Below, piece by piece: positions 12,031-25,438 of a stretch of DNA of 64,000 nt. Below the pieces are notes generated by a model that saw only the letters and a program-made list of their open reading frames with translations, did not search any database and was not told the DNA's origin. This DNA comes from Combretum micranthum (lineage: Eukaryota; Streptophyta; Magnoliopsida; Myrtales; Combretaceae). The position numbers and the translations under genes were made by a program. Position 1 is the stretch's first letter, and each line of letters starts with the position of its first letter. The DNA lies in contig JAMXBD010000058.1 of the NCBI GenBank assembly GCA_024138025.1, forward strand, positions 1,736,001-1,800,000. Direction: 5' to 3'.

Positions 12031-12119
12031 CTCTTGAAATTCTTAGGGAAGGCATGGAAGAGTTAGAAAAGAGTATCATAAGTTCTATGAATGAAGAATA
12101 AGGAAAAATAGATCCCAAT

Positions 12120-12706
12120 AATATTCAAACAAGTATGTGAGTTTGTCGATGCTTTTCCAGAAGATTTATCTAGATTACCACCCCAAAGAGAAATTGAATT
12201 TACAATAGATTTGATGCCAGGAACTGAGCTAATCTCAAAGTCCCCTTATCGAATGGCACCTGTAGAGTTGAAGGAGTTGAAAATACATTTACAAGAATTG
12301 TTAGATAAAGGATTTCTTCGCCCTAGTGTATCACCATAGGGAGCCACTGCTCTGTTTGTTAAAAAGAAAGATGGGATGATGAGACTTTACATAGAATATC
12401 AAGACTTGAATAGAGTTACTATCAAGAATAAGTATCCATTACCCAGGATTGATGATCTCTTCGATCAATTAAAAGAAGCAAAGTTATTTTCTCATGTTGA
12501 TTTAAGATCAGGGTATCACCAAATCCGAATCAAAGTAGAAGATGTGATTAAAACGGCATTTCAAAACCTATATGATCATTATGAATTTTTGATGATGCCT
12601 TTTAGACTAACTAATGCACCAGTCGTCTTCATGGATTTAATGAACAAGATTTTCCGATCTATGCTGGATGTTTGTGTAATTGTTTTCATTGAAGATATAC
12701 TGGTAT
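12120..12706 (+). pseudogene. Element 2 reverse transcriptase, first part
   Basis: Ty3/gypsy RT landmarks run in order: [46 protein letters not shown], then a YxDD-type motif read here as FIEDIL. The middle Asp of the catalytic pair is Glu, so activity would be lost. An in-frame TAG lies near 12338. The gene stops at the insertion of element AD at 12707, and the frame resumes at 33399 after one copy of the GGTAT duplication. Confidence 0.85.
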
Positions 12707-15700
12707 TGTCACGCCCCGTAGGGTACCCTAAATGTAACAGTCCGCCACATACTAAATAAGACTCTCGAGTTCCTACCCGAGCCCTTCGAGAGTCTTAAGT
12801 AGATGTAAATCGTTCCTTTACGACAATAGAATACTTCAACAAATGGAATTAAACAGTTTAATGTGGCATTCATTAGCCATAGATAATAAATCAAAACGCA
12901 TAATTATAGTTTACAAAATCTAAGGGGCATTCTCCCACAAAATAATAACAAGTCCATTACAGTCATCCAGAGTCCTTAGTTTCCAATAGAAGTCTATACA
13001 AAAAGAAATGGATTTAAACTTCTACGGGAAACTCCTATCTCCGGTACCTGCGCTGTGGCTTGCCTCGGCCTAAGCCATATAAACTCGTGCTGCAATAGAT
13101 AAAAACTATGGGGGCGTAAGCTAACTAGCTTAGTGAGTAATAACTTCCATAACACAATTAAATACAATATATTCAAACAAGTGATTATTCAAGCAAGTGT
13201 ATGCAGCAATCAAATGTGATCAACAAACATATGACCAACCGGAAATCATATGTGGATGGACTTGCGCCCTCCATCCCGGGTTAGCAGATTAACGAATCTT
13301 GCGGTACGACGCCGTTTAAGCTCACGGTCAACTAACAATATTTCATTTTATGGATCACGATTAACCAACAAATTCGTTTTATGGATCACGATTAACCAAC
13401 ATATTCGTTTTATGGGTCACGAAAAACCAACCAATGAGAATGCTCCAACCCCATCGTGATATGAATGAATCCAATTTACAATTGAAGTCAAATATGCATT
13501 AGTTCAATTCTTTTAGGTGACCAACAAGTATTCACAGATATTCTTCATAAGATACTAGCTAATCAGTCAATATCTTAACACCCGGTTTCGATATTCCTTA
13601 AGTTCCATTTCACATATCAACAGTAGACAACATATATAATTTCCTATATACCCCATCATGCATATACAATTTCTTTTCATCTTTGCCTACACCGCTAGTG
13701 CCACTACATTACAATCACATTCATTAATTGAGAGTGGAAGTAAAACTCACTCGGCCATTGGACGCCGGTCTTTCTAATAGTAATAGTCGGGAGGTAGGGT
13801 GTCGTCCTGCTCGGGATCAACTACCAAGCAAGAATAATACTAATGAGATTCTCATTATGTAACCAAATCAAACTATACATCTAAACTAGATGAATTCGGA
13901 TTTCTCGCTATTTGCGGAGGTTCCGACTTAAAATGGCCATAACTTGATCATTTCAACTCGGAATTTCGCAAACTTTATATCGATCTCTATATACTTCGAA
14001 AGATCTATCTATTTCTAATATTAAATTCAAGTTTTGAAAATAGTAAAGTCACGGAACAGTAGGATCAGTTCTGTTCCATAATTTTTCTAATTCCGACAAT
14101 TTGTTTTGCTTTTGATAAGAAATGTTCCTAGTTGATGATTCATGCATGAATGGTATAGGAATGAATTACTAACACGAATGCCATGACATAAACTTAATAT
14201 ATGCATAGTCATGATGATTTTGTGATAATAAACTCTTATGAACTCTTAAGTGTTGGAAAATCCCATAAAGGTTATTTCTAAGAAGCTATTCTTCCACGTA
14301 ATGCTTCTTAGGGTTTCTTTGACTTTTAATCTTGTAATCCACTTGTTATTTATCTAAAAATAAGTCCTCAAGGTCTATAGTAGTCATGGCCTTCATTCAT
14401 GCATAAAAATCCATATTTTTCATTTGATAAACATCTTTTTAAACTAGCTACTTGTAGAAATCCGAATTTCGTAAATCTCATTTCCATGCATTTTTCTTAT
14501 GGAAAAACTTGTCTAATGCATTAAAATTTGAAGCTCCATTATATATATTATCTAAGGACTTCATTTAGCTTATAAAACATCCAATTTGGACTTAAATTCT
14601 AAGTGTTCTTGTAGGCATGAACCTAAGTTACGAATTTGACTACACATCCATATTTCAATATTTTCCATTCTAACTTCATTCCTTATTTTTACATTTCTAT
14701 TATGCCTAAACTCTCCTAAATTTATAAAAATCTTTCCTTCAATATATCTATTACACATACCCTTCATTTTTCTTATAAAATATGAGTTCAAAAGTGGTTT
14801 TGGTGGTCCTTAAAGTAGGGTTTCCATTTCATCCGAATTTTCAACATTTCCTATGTGACAAGGTCCTTCCTTTTTCAATGTTCTTGCTTCCTATATGTAA
14901 AGATCCACTATCTAACACCTCTACACATGATCAAGACTACATTTTTATGATCATCAATGCATGGAAATAAAAATAACTCTATGATCATACATGTAAATGA
15001 CAATGTGAGTATCTAAACTTTAGATCTACTAACTACAATGCATGAATCATAAATATCATGGCATGAACATTAATATATATATAAGATCTCTACTTTACAT
15101 GCATGAACAAGATGAGATCTTAACATAAACACATCTAAACACTAGATCTGTCACGCCCCATAGGATACCCTAAACGTAACAGTCCGCCACATGCCATATA
15201 AGATTCCCGAATTACCACCTTAGTCTTTCGAGAGTCTCATATAGATGTAAGGCGTACCTTTACACAATAGAGTACAAGTCCGAATGGAGATAAAAGCTTA
15301 ATTTGGCATGCATGGGCAATAGGATATAATTCATGAACATAAATAAATATTACAAAATTCTAAGGGGCATTCCCCCGCAAAAGAATATTTAACGGTCCAT
15401 TACAGTCATCCAAGTCTTAGAAGTTTTCTATGGAAGTCTAATACAAAAATTACAACTTCTAGGGAAAACTCCTAGCTTCGGTACCTGTTCAGCCGGGTCT
15501 CTTCGCCTAAGCCATAAATGTGTAAGCTGCAAAAGGAACGGACTGTAGGGACGTAAGCTAACTAGCTTAGTGAGTGTAATCTCCCACAAAAACATTTATG
15601 TCACAACAATTCAAGCAAGTTATTAATCAAGCAAGTGTATGCATCAAACACATGAGTTCAACATACATATGACCAACCGGAAATCATATGTGGATGGAAT

Positions 15701-15756
15701 TGCGCCCTCCATCCCGGGTTAGCAGATTAACGAATCCTGCGGTACTAACAATATCC

Positions 15757-15968
15757 CGTTTATGGATCACGGCTAACCTACGATTATTCGATCGTTTATG
15801 GATCACGGCTAACCTACGATTATTCGATGTCGTTTATGGTTCACGACTAACCTACGATTATTCGATGTCGTTTATGGTTCACGACTAACCTACGATTATT
15901 CGATGTCGTTTATGGTTCACGACTAACCTACGATTATTCGATGTCGTTTATGGTTCACGACTAACCTA
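15757..15968. repeat. 38-bp minisatellite, about six units, inside the solo LTR
   Basis: The units share the core CGTTTATGGTTCACGACTAA followed by CCTACGATTATTCGATGT. The first two read GGATCACGGC instead of GGTTCACGAC. Shorter arrays at the same LTR position occur at 13330-13430, 22640-22735, 30585-30675 and 45610-45720. Confidence 0.9.
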
Positions 15969-18051
15969 CAAATGCTCATGCTCCATCCCCTTGTGATATG
16001 CACATGTCAATTTATCATTTACTCAAGTAGTTGATTAAGCCAATTTACTTAGGCGATCAATCAATTTATCAGACAATCCATCATAGCTAACTATACAATC
16101 AAGGTTTATCACTCGGTTTCGATATTCTTAATTTATGTTCTCACATCATCAACAATCATATAATTTCCCATTAATCCCCATCATTCATATTCCATTCAAT
16201 TGACCTACATTCTAGTGCACTATTTTACAAGCACATACAATAAATGAATTGGGAAGAAAAACTCACTCCGCCATTGGTACTCCGATCTTCTAGTAATAAT
16301 AGTCCGGAGGTAACTCGTCACCGTCCACGGGTTCACCTATTCATATAAGAAATTACCCTAATAAGTATTCTATCAACTTAGACACTAAAACTCTAAGGAA
16401 CTTAGTGAAATCGGAATTCGCGTCATTTCCGAAGTTCCGTTTTAAAATGGCCATAACTTGGTCGTTTTAAGTCGGAATTTCGCAAATTTTATACCGATTT
16501 CTATCTACTTCGGAAGAGCTTTCTAAATATGAAGTTTAAATCAAGTTTTGAAAATATCTAAGCCTCGGAATTGAGGGATCAGATCTGTACAGCGGGTTTG
16601 TCAATTCCAAAAATGCGGTTTTCATGAATGCATTTGAGATTCCTAAGTGTAATATGATGCTAAATGCAATGGTATGATTTTCCCTATCATGAATGTCATG
16701 ATGTGAACCTTGAGGAGTCTATGTTCTTGTAACTTTTTAGATTTAACGATTTTTAGAAACAAACTTTCCTTAGAAACCATTTCCCTCAATGTTTAGTAAG
16801 TGATTTACTACTTGACCACATCTACATTTTACATGGATTTCCTTTAGAAAAACTCTACTTTATTTAAAGAAATTTTGACCCTTATATTAGTTATATCCTA
16901 AGACCTTCATTTCTTTAATAAAATTCACATTTATGAACTTTTAAGTGGGTCTTTTACTATGGGGTTTCCAAAAATCCGAATTTACAAAAGTTCATTTTCA
17001 AGTTGATTCCTTTAGGAAAAATATATTTTATACTTGAAACTTTAAGTATCTATTATACCTATATCCTAAGGACTTCATTTATTTAAGAAAATATCATTTT
17101 TGAAGTTGGAAAAATAGTGTTTTCTAACCCTACATCCATTATTACGAATTTGGTTTTCATAACTTTTAACTCAAAGCTCCTATGGACTTCATTTCTTGTT
17201 TCCAACATTTTATTTGGTAAAAACTCCTTTAAACTCATGAAAAATACTACTAAACATTATCTATTACCCATAGGCTTCATTTCTCTTATAAAATATAAGT
17301 TTAGAAGTTGTTAAAAGTGTTTTTGACCTTGGTTTTCAAAGTCATCCGAATTTTCAAAAGTCTTTTTCTTGTGAAGTACTTTTCTTTTTGACTTCATGGA
17401 CTCATATATCTATAGATCTATATACTAGGAAAGTCATTTACTAAAGACAAAAGTATTAAAGACTATTTATGCACATAAGCACAAAATAAAAATGAAACCT
17501 TTAATGCCTATATGATCATGAGTAATAAGATGATGGATCTACTTTATCAAAAGCTTAAATGAGTTTTAAAAAACATAAAAACCATATTTTTATAAAAGAT
17601 CCTTTGTTTAAAAGACTTTTTGATGGATAAAAGTAAAGCTTTTGGTATGAAAACTTCTTTAAAAGATAGATCTACTTTGTAACGGTTCGGGATTTTTGTT
17701 TTGATATCTCATTGTTCCTACTAAAAGATCATGGGAACATGGAGTTGAGATATCCAAAAATCACTTAGCCATAACAAAGTTTCATGAGTGGAAGTAGTGG
17801 AACTTTACTTACTTGAAGTGAGATGGAAGATAAAGAAGAAATATGGAAGTTGTGAGTGTGTGTGGGGGCTAAGTTTCGGCCAAAGGGGAAATGAGGAGAA
17901 GGAGAGCTTTTACACTTTGAAATTTGGAAAGTGAAAGAATGAGGAGAGAGAGAGAAAGGTAGTTTATATAGGAAGTGAATTAGGTTAAATGGAAGAAGAT
18001 TTTCAAATTGGAAAGGGGAGGGGGGGCATGTAGCGCGGTTTTGAAGCTTAA

Positions 18052-18091
<40 letters not shown>
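18052..18091. repeat. 40-base poly(G) run
   Basis: The run is uninterrupted G on the plus strand, so poly(C) on the LTR sense strand. It lies upstream of the LTR's TATA region. Similar runs are at 19080-19110 and 32746-32779. Runs of this length are prone to both real slippage and base-call error. Confidence 0.9.
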
Positions 18092-18092
<1 letters not shown>

Positions 18093-19077
18093 TGGGAGAC
18101 TTGATTTGTTTCACTTTGATTTGCCTTGATTTGATCTTTACATCACTTGTCAAAATTTGTAAGAGATGAAGTGACAAAAGTTATGGAAGAATGGGGTTGA
18201 TTTGAGTGATGGTAAGGGTTAGACTTGTAGGATAGGCTAATAGGTAGGCTAGGTGGTACTTTATGAATAGAAATGAATAGTTGACAAGACAATTTAATTT
18301 CCGGTAGTAATGAAATACGAATAAAAAGGCTATAACTGTATTTTTCATAAACCGGAAAATTATGAAAAAATATATTTTTGAAATCCTTATTTTTTTTCGG
18401 TTCAAATGAGTACTCGTAAGAATATTTTTGAAATTCTAGTTCCGGGGCACGTTTTTCTATAATGGGTCTCGGGATGACCCAGAATTGAAATTTTCTTTAA
18501 ATCAGATATTTTCTTAGTTTGAAATATAATTAGGAACTATATTCAATTTTAAATTTTCTTATAAAAGTTTCTTAATTGGAAACCGAGGAAAAGCCGGAAT
18601 TAGGGTTCCCAGTTCTCACTCCAGACTTAAGCTATTCCGGTTTAAGGTTTTGGTTTCCGGTTCTAGGGTTTTCTTGGCTACTTGAAAAACCGGGGTTTAC
18701 AAGATCCATGTCTTGTGATGGCTTGATATTCTTGTTCATGTGTTTTCATGTCCCTAACAAGAGCTCATTGGGATTTAAATGAGAAAACACCAAGATATAG
18801 TCTTGCCATTACAAGATCTAGGGTGAACAAGGTCTAAAATCAACATACCAAAGGAGGATCTAAGGTGGAAATGGAGAAATTTTGAGTTGAAAATGTAAGA
18901 TGGAGAGGGAGGGAGGCTCACGGCAATATGAAGAGGAGAAAGAGAGAGTTTTTCTCTTTTGTGAAATTTTGAACAAGAAGAAATGAAGAGAGAGAGAAAA
19001 AATAGGTTTATATATGAAGTGCATTAGGTTTAGATATGAATAAAATGAAGTAAAAATAATTGAATTGAGGGGAAAAC

Positions 19078-19079
<2 letters not shown>

Positions 19080-19110
<31 letters not shown>
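19080..19110. repeat. 31-base poly(G) run in AD 3' LTR
   Basis: This is 31 consecutive G, about 65 bases upstream (LTR sense) of the TATA region and next to a GGCGCCGGCC block. The related solo LTR at 22011-25438 lacks the expansion at the same place, near 24820-24832. Confidence 0.9.
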
Positions 19111-19111
<1 letters not shown>

Positions 19112-19728
19112 GAGGGCGCCGGCCTCTCATGGTGTGTGTGTGTGTGTGTTTTGAAAATTTTATTTTTGTAATTTAGTTAATTAAAATGTAATAAATGTGA
19201 TAATTGTTTAAGAGACAAAATTTCTTGGAAAAGAAAATTGAAATGAGTAGTTGTAAGGATGTAAGAATAGGGTATGGGTAGTGTGTAGTGTAGGTTGTAC
19301 TTGTGAATAGTAGACAAGTCATCTACTTTACCGGTTGTTCCGGAAACACGGGAAAAGCCATAACTGTAATTTTTATAGCTCGGAAAATTACGAAATTGAT
19401 ATTTTTGGAATCCTTATAAAATTATGGTTCTAATGAACATTCCAGAATATTTTTCTGAATCCATGGTCCGGGGCACGCTTTTCCGTAATCGAGCTCGGGA
19501 AGGCTCGGAATTGAAAAATTCCCGAATTTAAAACTTTCAAAAGTTTGAAATGTACTTTAAAACAATAATTCAACTTCATTTACTTAATAAAATTTCTTTT
19601 ATTATGAAACCGAAATAAAGCCGGATTTAGGGTTCCTAGGCTTCTCTCACTGAACTCAACCTGAAACGGATTAGGGTTTCGCTTCCAACTCCCGGGTTTC
19701 CTAGCTACTGAGAATACCGGGGTTTACA

Positions 19729-19742
19729 ACCTCCCCACCTTA
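19729..19742 (-). other. Polypurine tract of element AD
   Basis: On the minus strand this reads AAGGTGGGGAGGT and abuts the TGTAAACCCC start of the 3' LTR. It lies shortly after the pol stop. Confidence 0.8.
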
Positions 19743-19757
19743 AATAAAGTTTTGTCC

Positions 19758-22010
19758 TCAAAACGGAACTGTCATACCTTGTCTTTCAAATATCTCGAGG
19801 AACTTCCTTCGGATTTCCTCTTCAGCTTCCCAGGTTGCTTCCTCAGAGGCATGATTCCTCCATAACACTTTAACAGTGGATGTCTTTGTTTCGTAGCCTT
19901 TGAGTTTTCTTATCCAATATCTTCACTGGGTGTTCGTCATATGTCAGGTTCTGCTTCAGCTGAATTGGCTCTAACTCCAGAATCCTTTCCGGGTCAGCAA
20001 CATACCTCCTCAACACTGACACATGGAAGACGTTATGGATCCCGGACAAATTTGGTGGTAGGGCTAGCCGATACGCCAGATCTCCGACTCTTTCCAATAT
20101 TTCAAAAGGTCCGATGTATCTTGGGCTTAACTTCCCTTGTGTACGGTCCTAATACTTTTAATTGGATTTATCTTGAGGTACACGTGATCACCCACCTTAA
20201 ACTCAAGTTCTCTTCTTTTCAAATCTGCCCAGCTCTTTTGCGTCTTGAGCTTCTTTCATTTTCCGCTGGATCAACCTCACTTTATCCGCGGCTTCTTGTA
20301 CCAATTCCGGCCCAATTGCTACTTTTTCCACTTCATCCCATAACAAAGGGGATCTCCAACGCCGTCCATACAAAGCTTCATACGGTGGCATCTGGATGGT
20401 GGAGTGATAGCTGTTATTGTAGGCAAACTCGATTAAGTGCACATGGCTATCCCAATTCCCCTTGAATTCCAAGGCACACGCTCTCAGCATGTCTTCTAGG
20501 GTTTGGATCGTCCGCTCAAACTGTCCATCGGTCTGAGGGTGATAAGCCGTGCTAAAGTGCAATTTGGTGCCCAAGCTCTTTTGCAAGCTTGTCCAAAACT
20601 TGGACGAATCTCGGGTCTCTGTCAGAGATAATCCCTGCAGGTATGCCATGTAATCTTACGATCTCTCTGATATAGATCTTGGCTAATCTTTCCATTGAGT
20701 AGGTCATATTTATGGGTAAGAAATGCGCCGACTTAGTCAATCGGTCCACTATTACCCATATTGCATCACAACTAGATGGAGTCTTGGGGAAACCACACAC
20801 AAAATCCATGGATATCTGATCCCATTTCCATTCCGGAATGGGTAAGGGCTTTAGCAATCCGCCTGGTCTCTGGTGCTCTACCTTCACCTGTTGGCATACT
20901 GGACACTTCGTCACATAATCTGCCACATCTCGCTTCATGCCATTCCCCCAATAGAAGCTCTTCAAATCTTGATACATTTTGGTGCCTCCCGGATGCATGG
21001 TATATCCGGAGTTATGAGCCTCACTCATTATTTCTTTCCTCAACTCCTCATCCTCTGGCACACACAGTCGCCCATTCATTCTGACCACGTCCTCATCATC
21101 TATGGCAAAATCAAGGTACTTTCTTACCTGGAATTCCCTTTTTACCTTTTGTATCACCTCGTCATATCTTTGGGCTTCTTTGATCCTCTCTATGAGGGTC
21201 GGTTCCAGCACCAGGTTGGATATCTCCAACTCAGCACTTCGGTCTAAGAACTCAATCCTTAGCTTCTCAAATTCCTTAATCAAATCTTTTTGACTTGTGA
21301 TCAAGGCGGCTACTTCCCCGTGATTTTTCCGACTTAGGGCATCCGCGACTGCATTCACTTTCCCTGGACAGTAATTTATTCCCAGATCATAATCCTTTAT
21401 TAATTCTAGCCACCTCCTTTGTCTCATGTTCAGCTCCTTCTGTGTAAACAGGTATTTAAGACTTTTATGATCTGTATATATCTCACACCTTTGTCCATAC
21501 AGATAATGTCTCCATAACTTCAAAGCAAAGACAACGACAGCTAGCTCCAAATCATGCGTAGGATAATTCTATTCATGCGGTCTCAATTGCCAAGAAGCAT
21601 ATGCAATAACCTTCCCTTCTTGCATCAGGACACATCCAAGGCCATTCCTTGAGGCGTCACTATATACCGTGTAGGGCTTTTCTGGGTCTGGTAAAACTAG
21701 AATCGGTGTCGAAACCAATCGTCGCTTCAATTCCTGAAAATTCTGTTTCCTCTTGTCCCTCCAAACGAATTTCTCATTCTTTTGAGTTAACTGCGTCAGT
21801 GGCTTGGCTATTCTAGAGAAATCCTTCATAAACTTGCGATAGTAGCCAGCTAGTCCCAAGAAACTCCTTACTTCGGTAACCGTTTGCGGTGGTTTCCAAT
21901 CCACTACAGCCTTGATCTTTCCGGGGTCGACTGATATCCCCTCACCGGTTACTACGTGTCCAAGAAATGATATCTTGTCTAACCAAAAGTCACACTTGGA
22001 CAGCTTGGCG
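19758..22010 (-). pseudogene. Element AD pol, second part: RNase H, integrase and chromodomain
   Basis: This continues the polyprotein after the solo LTR. It begins with the RT thumb (CDFWL, SFLGHVV) and RNase H ([24 protein letters not shown]). The integrase zinc region follows ([18 protein letters not shown]), then the core with SDRDPRF and the GERTIQ-like Glu segment. GDHVYLK comes next and a chromodomain tail (VLWRNHASEEATWE) ends with the stop at 19758-19760. An in-frame TAG lies at 21569-21571. Frameshifts lie near 20600-20620, 20230, 20130 and 19872. The open pieces are 21569-21904, 20552-21550, 20203-20649 and 19870-20097. Function is probably lost unless the shifts are consensus errors. 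Confidence 0.88.
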
Positions 22011-25000
22011 TGTCACGCCCCGTAGGGTATTCTAAACATAACAGCCCGCCACATACTAAGTAAGACTCTGGAGTTCCCTACCCGGGGCCTTCGAAAGTCT
22101 TAAGTAGATGTAAAGCGTTCCTTTACGACAATAGAGTACTTCAACAAATGGAGTTAAACAGTTTAACGAGGCATTCATTAGCCATAGATAATAAATCAAA
22201 ACGCATAAATTAAAGTTTACAAGATCTAAGGGGCATTCCCCCGCAAAAGAATAACAGTCTATTACAGTCATCCAGAGTCTTTAGTTTCCAATGGAAGTCT
22301 ATACAAAAAGGAATGGATTAAACTTCTATGGGAAACTCCTATCTCTGGTACCTACGCTGTGGCTTGTCTCGGCTTAAGCCATATAAAATCGTGCTGCAAA
22401 AGATAAAAACTATGGGGGCGTAAGCTAACTAGCTTAGTGAGTAATAACTTCCATAACGCAATTAAGTATAAGTCATTCAAACAAGTATTTAATCAGGCAA
22501 GTGAATGCATCAAACAAATGTGGTCATCAAACATATGACCGTCCGGAAATCATATGTGGATGGACTTGCGCCCTCCATCCCAGGTTAGCAGATTAACGAA
22601 TCCTGCGGTACGACGCCGTTTAAGCTCACGGTCAACTAACAATAATTCGTTTTATGGATCACGATTAACCAACAAGTCGTTTTATGGATCACGATTAACC
22701 AACATATTGGTTTTATGGATCACAAAAAACCAACCAATGCAAATGCTCCAACCCCATCGTGATATGAATGGATTCAATTTACGTTTGAAACCGAATATTC
22801 ATTAATTCAATTCTTTCAAGTGATCAACAAGTATTCACAAACATTCATCGTAAGGTACTAGCTAATCAGTCAATAGCTTAACACCCGGTTTCGATATTCC
22901 TTAAGCTTCATTTCACATATCAACAGTAGACAACATATATAGCTCCCATATACCCCATCATGCATATACAATTTCTTTTATCTTTGCCTACACCACTAGT
23001 GCCACTACGTTACAATCACATTCATTAATTGAGATTGGAAGTAAAACTCACTCGGCCATTGGACGTCAACTTTCTAATAATAGTAGTCGGGAGGTAGCGT
23101 GTCGTCCTGCTCGGGATCACCTACCAAGCAAGAATAATCCTAATGAGATTCTTATCATGTAACTAAATCAAACTATACATCTAGGCTAGTTGAATTCGGA
23201 TTTCTCGCTATTTGCGGAAGTCCCGACTTAAAACGGCCATAACTTGGTCATTTTAACTCGGAATTTCACAAATTTTATATCGATCTCCATCTACTTCGAA
23301 AGATCTATCTACTTCTAATATTAAATTCAAGTTTTAAAAATAGTAAGGTCACGTAACAGTGGAATCAGTTCTGTTCCGCAATTGATCCAATTTCGAAAAT
23401 GTGTTTTGCTTTTGATAAGAAATGTTCCTAGTTGGTGATTCATGCATGAATGATATAGGAATGATCTACTAATGTGTATGCCATGTAATGAACTCAATAT
23501 GTGCATGGTCATGATAATTTTTGTGGTAATAAACCCTTATGAACTAAGTGTTAGAAAATCTTTCAAAGGTTATTTCTAGTAGACTATTTTTCCACATTAT
23601 ACTCCTTAGGGTTTCTTTGGCTTTTAGTCTTGCAGTCCACTTGTTTTCTATCAAAAAAATGAGTTCCCAAAGTCTATAATAGTCATGGCCTCCAATCATG
23701 CATAAAAATTCACATTTTTCATTTGGTAAACATGTTTTTAAATAAGTTACTTGTAGAAATCCGAATTTTCCAAATTTCATTTTCTTGCATTTTCCTTAAG
23801 GAAAATCTTGTCTAATGTATTAAAAAGTGAAGCTCCAATATATACTTTATCCAAGGACTTCATTTAGCTTATAAAACATCCATTTTAGACTTAAATACTA
23901 AGTTTATTTAGGCATTACCCAAAATTACGAATTTGACTACACATCCAAAGTCAACATTTTTCCTTCTAACTTCACCTCTTGTTTTCCTTATTTTTATTAT
24001 GCCTAAACTCATCTAAACTCATGAAAATAATTCCTTCAACATGCCTATTACACATACCCTCCATTTTTCTTATGAAATATGAGTTTGAAAGTGATTTTGG
24101 TAGTTTTCAAGGTAGGGTTTCCATTTCATCCGAATTTTCAACATTTCATTTTTGACAAAGTCCTTCCTTTTTCAATGTTTTTGCCTTCTATATATGAATA
24201 TCCACCATCTAACATCTCTATACATATACAAGACTACATTTTTGTGGTCATCAATGCATGAAAATGAAAATAACTCTATGATCATATATGTAAATGACAA
24301 TGTGGGTATCTAAACTTTAGATCTACTAAGTATGATGCATAAATCATGGATCTCATGGCATGAACAACAATATATGTGCAAGATCACTACTTTACATGCA
24401 TGAACAAGTTGATATTTCAAACAAAACTCATTTAAAGGCTAGATCCACTTCTTGAGATGGCTTGAGATTCTTATAGTAGTGTTTTCATGTCCCTTGCTTT
24501 TGCTCATTGGGATTTAGATGAGAAAACACACAAGAATGATCTTGCCATAACAAGATTTAGGATGTACAAGGCCTAAATATACATACCAAAGGAGTCTTGA
24601 AGGAGGAAAGAAGAAGGAACAAGGTTGAAATTGCAAGGGAATGGGGGAGGGGAGTGCTCGGCAATGAGGAGGAGGAAGAAGAGAGGGTTTTGATCTTTTT
24701 CAAAGTTAAAATAAGAAGAAATGAAGAGAGAGAGAGAACATTTAGTATATATATTAAGTAAATTAGGGTTTAGCTTTACAAAATAGAGTAAAAATAATTA
24801 ATTGAGAGGGAAAAATAGAGGGAGGGGCGCCGGCCTCCATATGTGTGTGTGTGTGAGTTTTAAAAAAAATGAAATTTGTAATTTAGTAAATGAAAATGTA
24901 ATAAATGTAATAATTATTTAAGAGACAAAATTTCTTGGAAAAGAAAATTGAAATGAGTAGTTGTAAGGATGTAAGAATAGGGTATGGGTAGTGTGTAGTG

Positions 25001-25438
25001 TAGGTTGTACTTGTGAATAGTAGAGAAGACATCTACTTTACCGGTTGTTCCGAAAACACGGGAAAAGCTATAACTATAATCTTTATAGCTCGGAAAATTA
25101 TAAAATTGATATTTTCGGAATCCTTATAAAATTACGGTTCTAATGAATATTCCGGAATATTTTTCTGAATCCGCGGCCCGGGGCACGCTTTTCCGTAATT
25201 GGGTTCGGGAAGGCCCGGAATTGAAAATTTCCCGAATTTAAAACTTCCAAAGGTTTGAAATGTACTTTGGAACAATAATTTAAATTCATTTACTTTGTAA
25301 TATTTATTTTACTATGAAACCGAAGGAAAGCCGGATTTAGGGTTCCTAGGCTTCACTTACTAGACCCAACCTGATCGGATTAGGGTTTCGCTTCCAATTC
25401 CCGGGGTTTCCTAGCTACTGAGAATACCGGGGTTTACA
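22011..25438 (-). mobile_element. Solo LTR nested in element AD pol (3428 bp)
   Basis: It begins TGTCACGCC and ends GGTTTACA, flanked by TGGCG at 22006-22010 and 25439-25443. It is closely related to the AD LTRs, with the same promoter region (TATA near 24743-24755), GGCGCCGGCC block and stem-loop at 22531-22557. It lacks the long G run. It cuts AD pol in the RT thumb, and the frame is in register on both sides once one TGGCG copy is discounted. The short ORFs inside it are chance. Confidence 0.93.

Larger units (their letters stand above)
15149..18701 (-). mobile_element. Solo LTR nested in the AD 3' LTR (3553 bp)
   Basis: The ends are TGTCACGCC and GGTTTACA, and both sides carry AGATC (15144-15148 and 18702-18706). 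No internal retroelement region is present, so this is an LTR left after LTR-LTR recombination. It belongs to a more divergent subfamily than the AD LTRs. It carries six units of a 38-bp repeat (about 15757-15968), a 40-G run (18052-18091) and a TATA region near 17963. Its stem-loop is at 15665-15691. Confidence 0.92.
12707..19728 (-). repeat. 3' LTR of element AD, interrupted by a solo LTR
   Basis: The LTR is in two pieces, 12707-15148 and 18702-19728. They sum to about 3.46 kb once the AGATC duplication is removed, close to the 3443-bp partner at 29956-33398. It has the same promoter block, with a TATA region at about 19005-19016 on the minus strand, a 31-G run at 19080-19110 and a GT repeat near 19130. 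It also has a three-unit repeat near 13330-13430 and the stem-loop at 13227-13253. The short ORFs inside it are chance. Confidence 0.92.

Noticed and set aside
13250..13459. Recurring 60-90 codon ORFs starting WMDLRPPSRVSRLTN-like (also at 15688, 22554, 30427)
   Set aside because: They recur because the LTRs are repeated. They run antisense to the LTR transcript, through the minisatellite, and have no conserved length.
15757..15968. CRISPR-like array
   Set aside because: The units are tandem with no unique spacers and lie inside a plant LTR.
17980..18177. Pro-rich minus-strand ORF
   Set aside because: The proline run is only the poly(G) tract translated.
20776..21293. Plus-strand ORFs of 60-124 codons opposite AD integrase
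   Set aside because: They are antisense shadows of the minus-strand pol gene, which has clear domain motifs.
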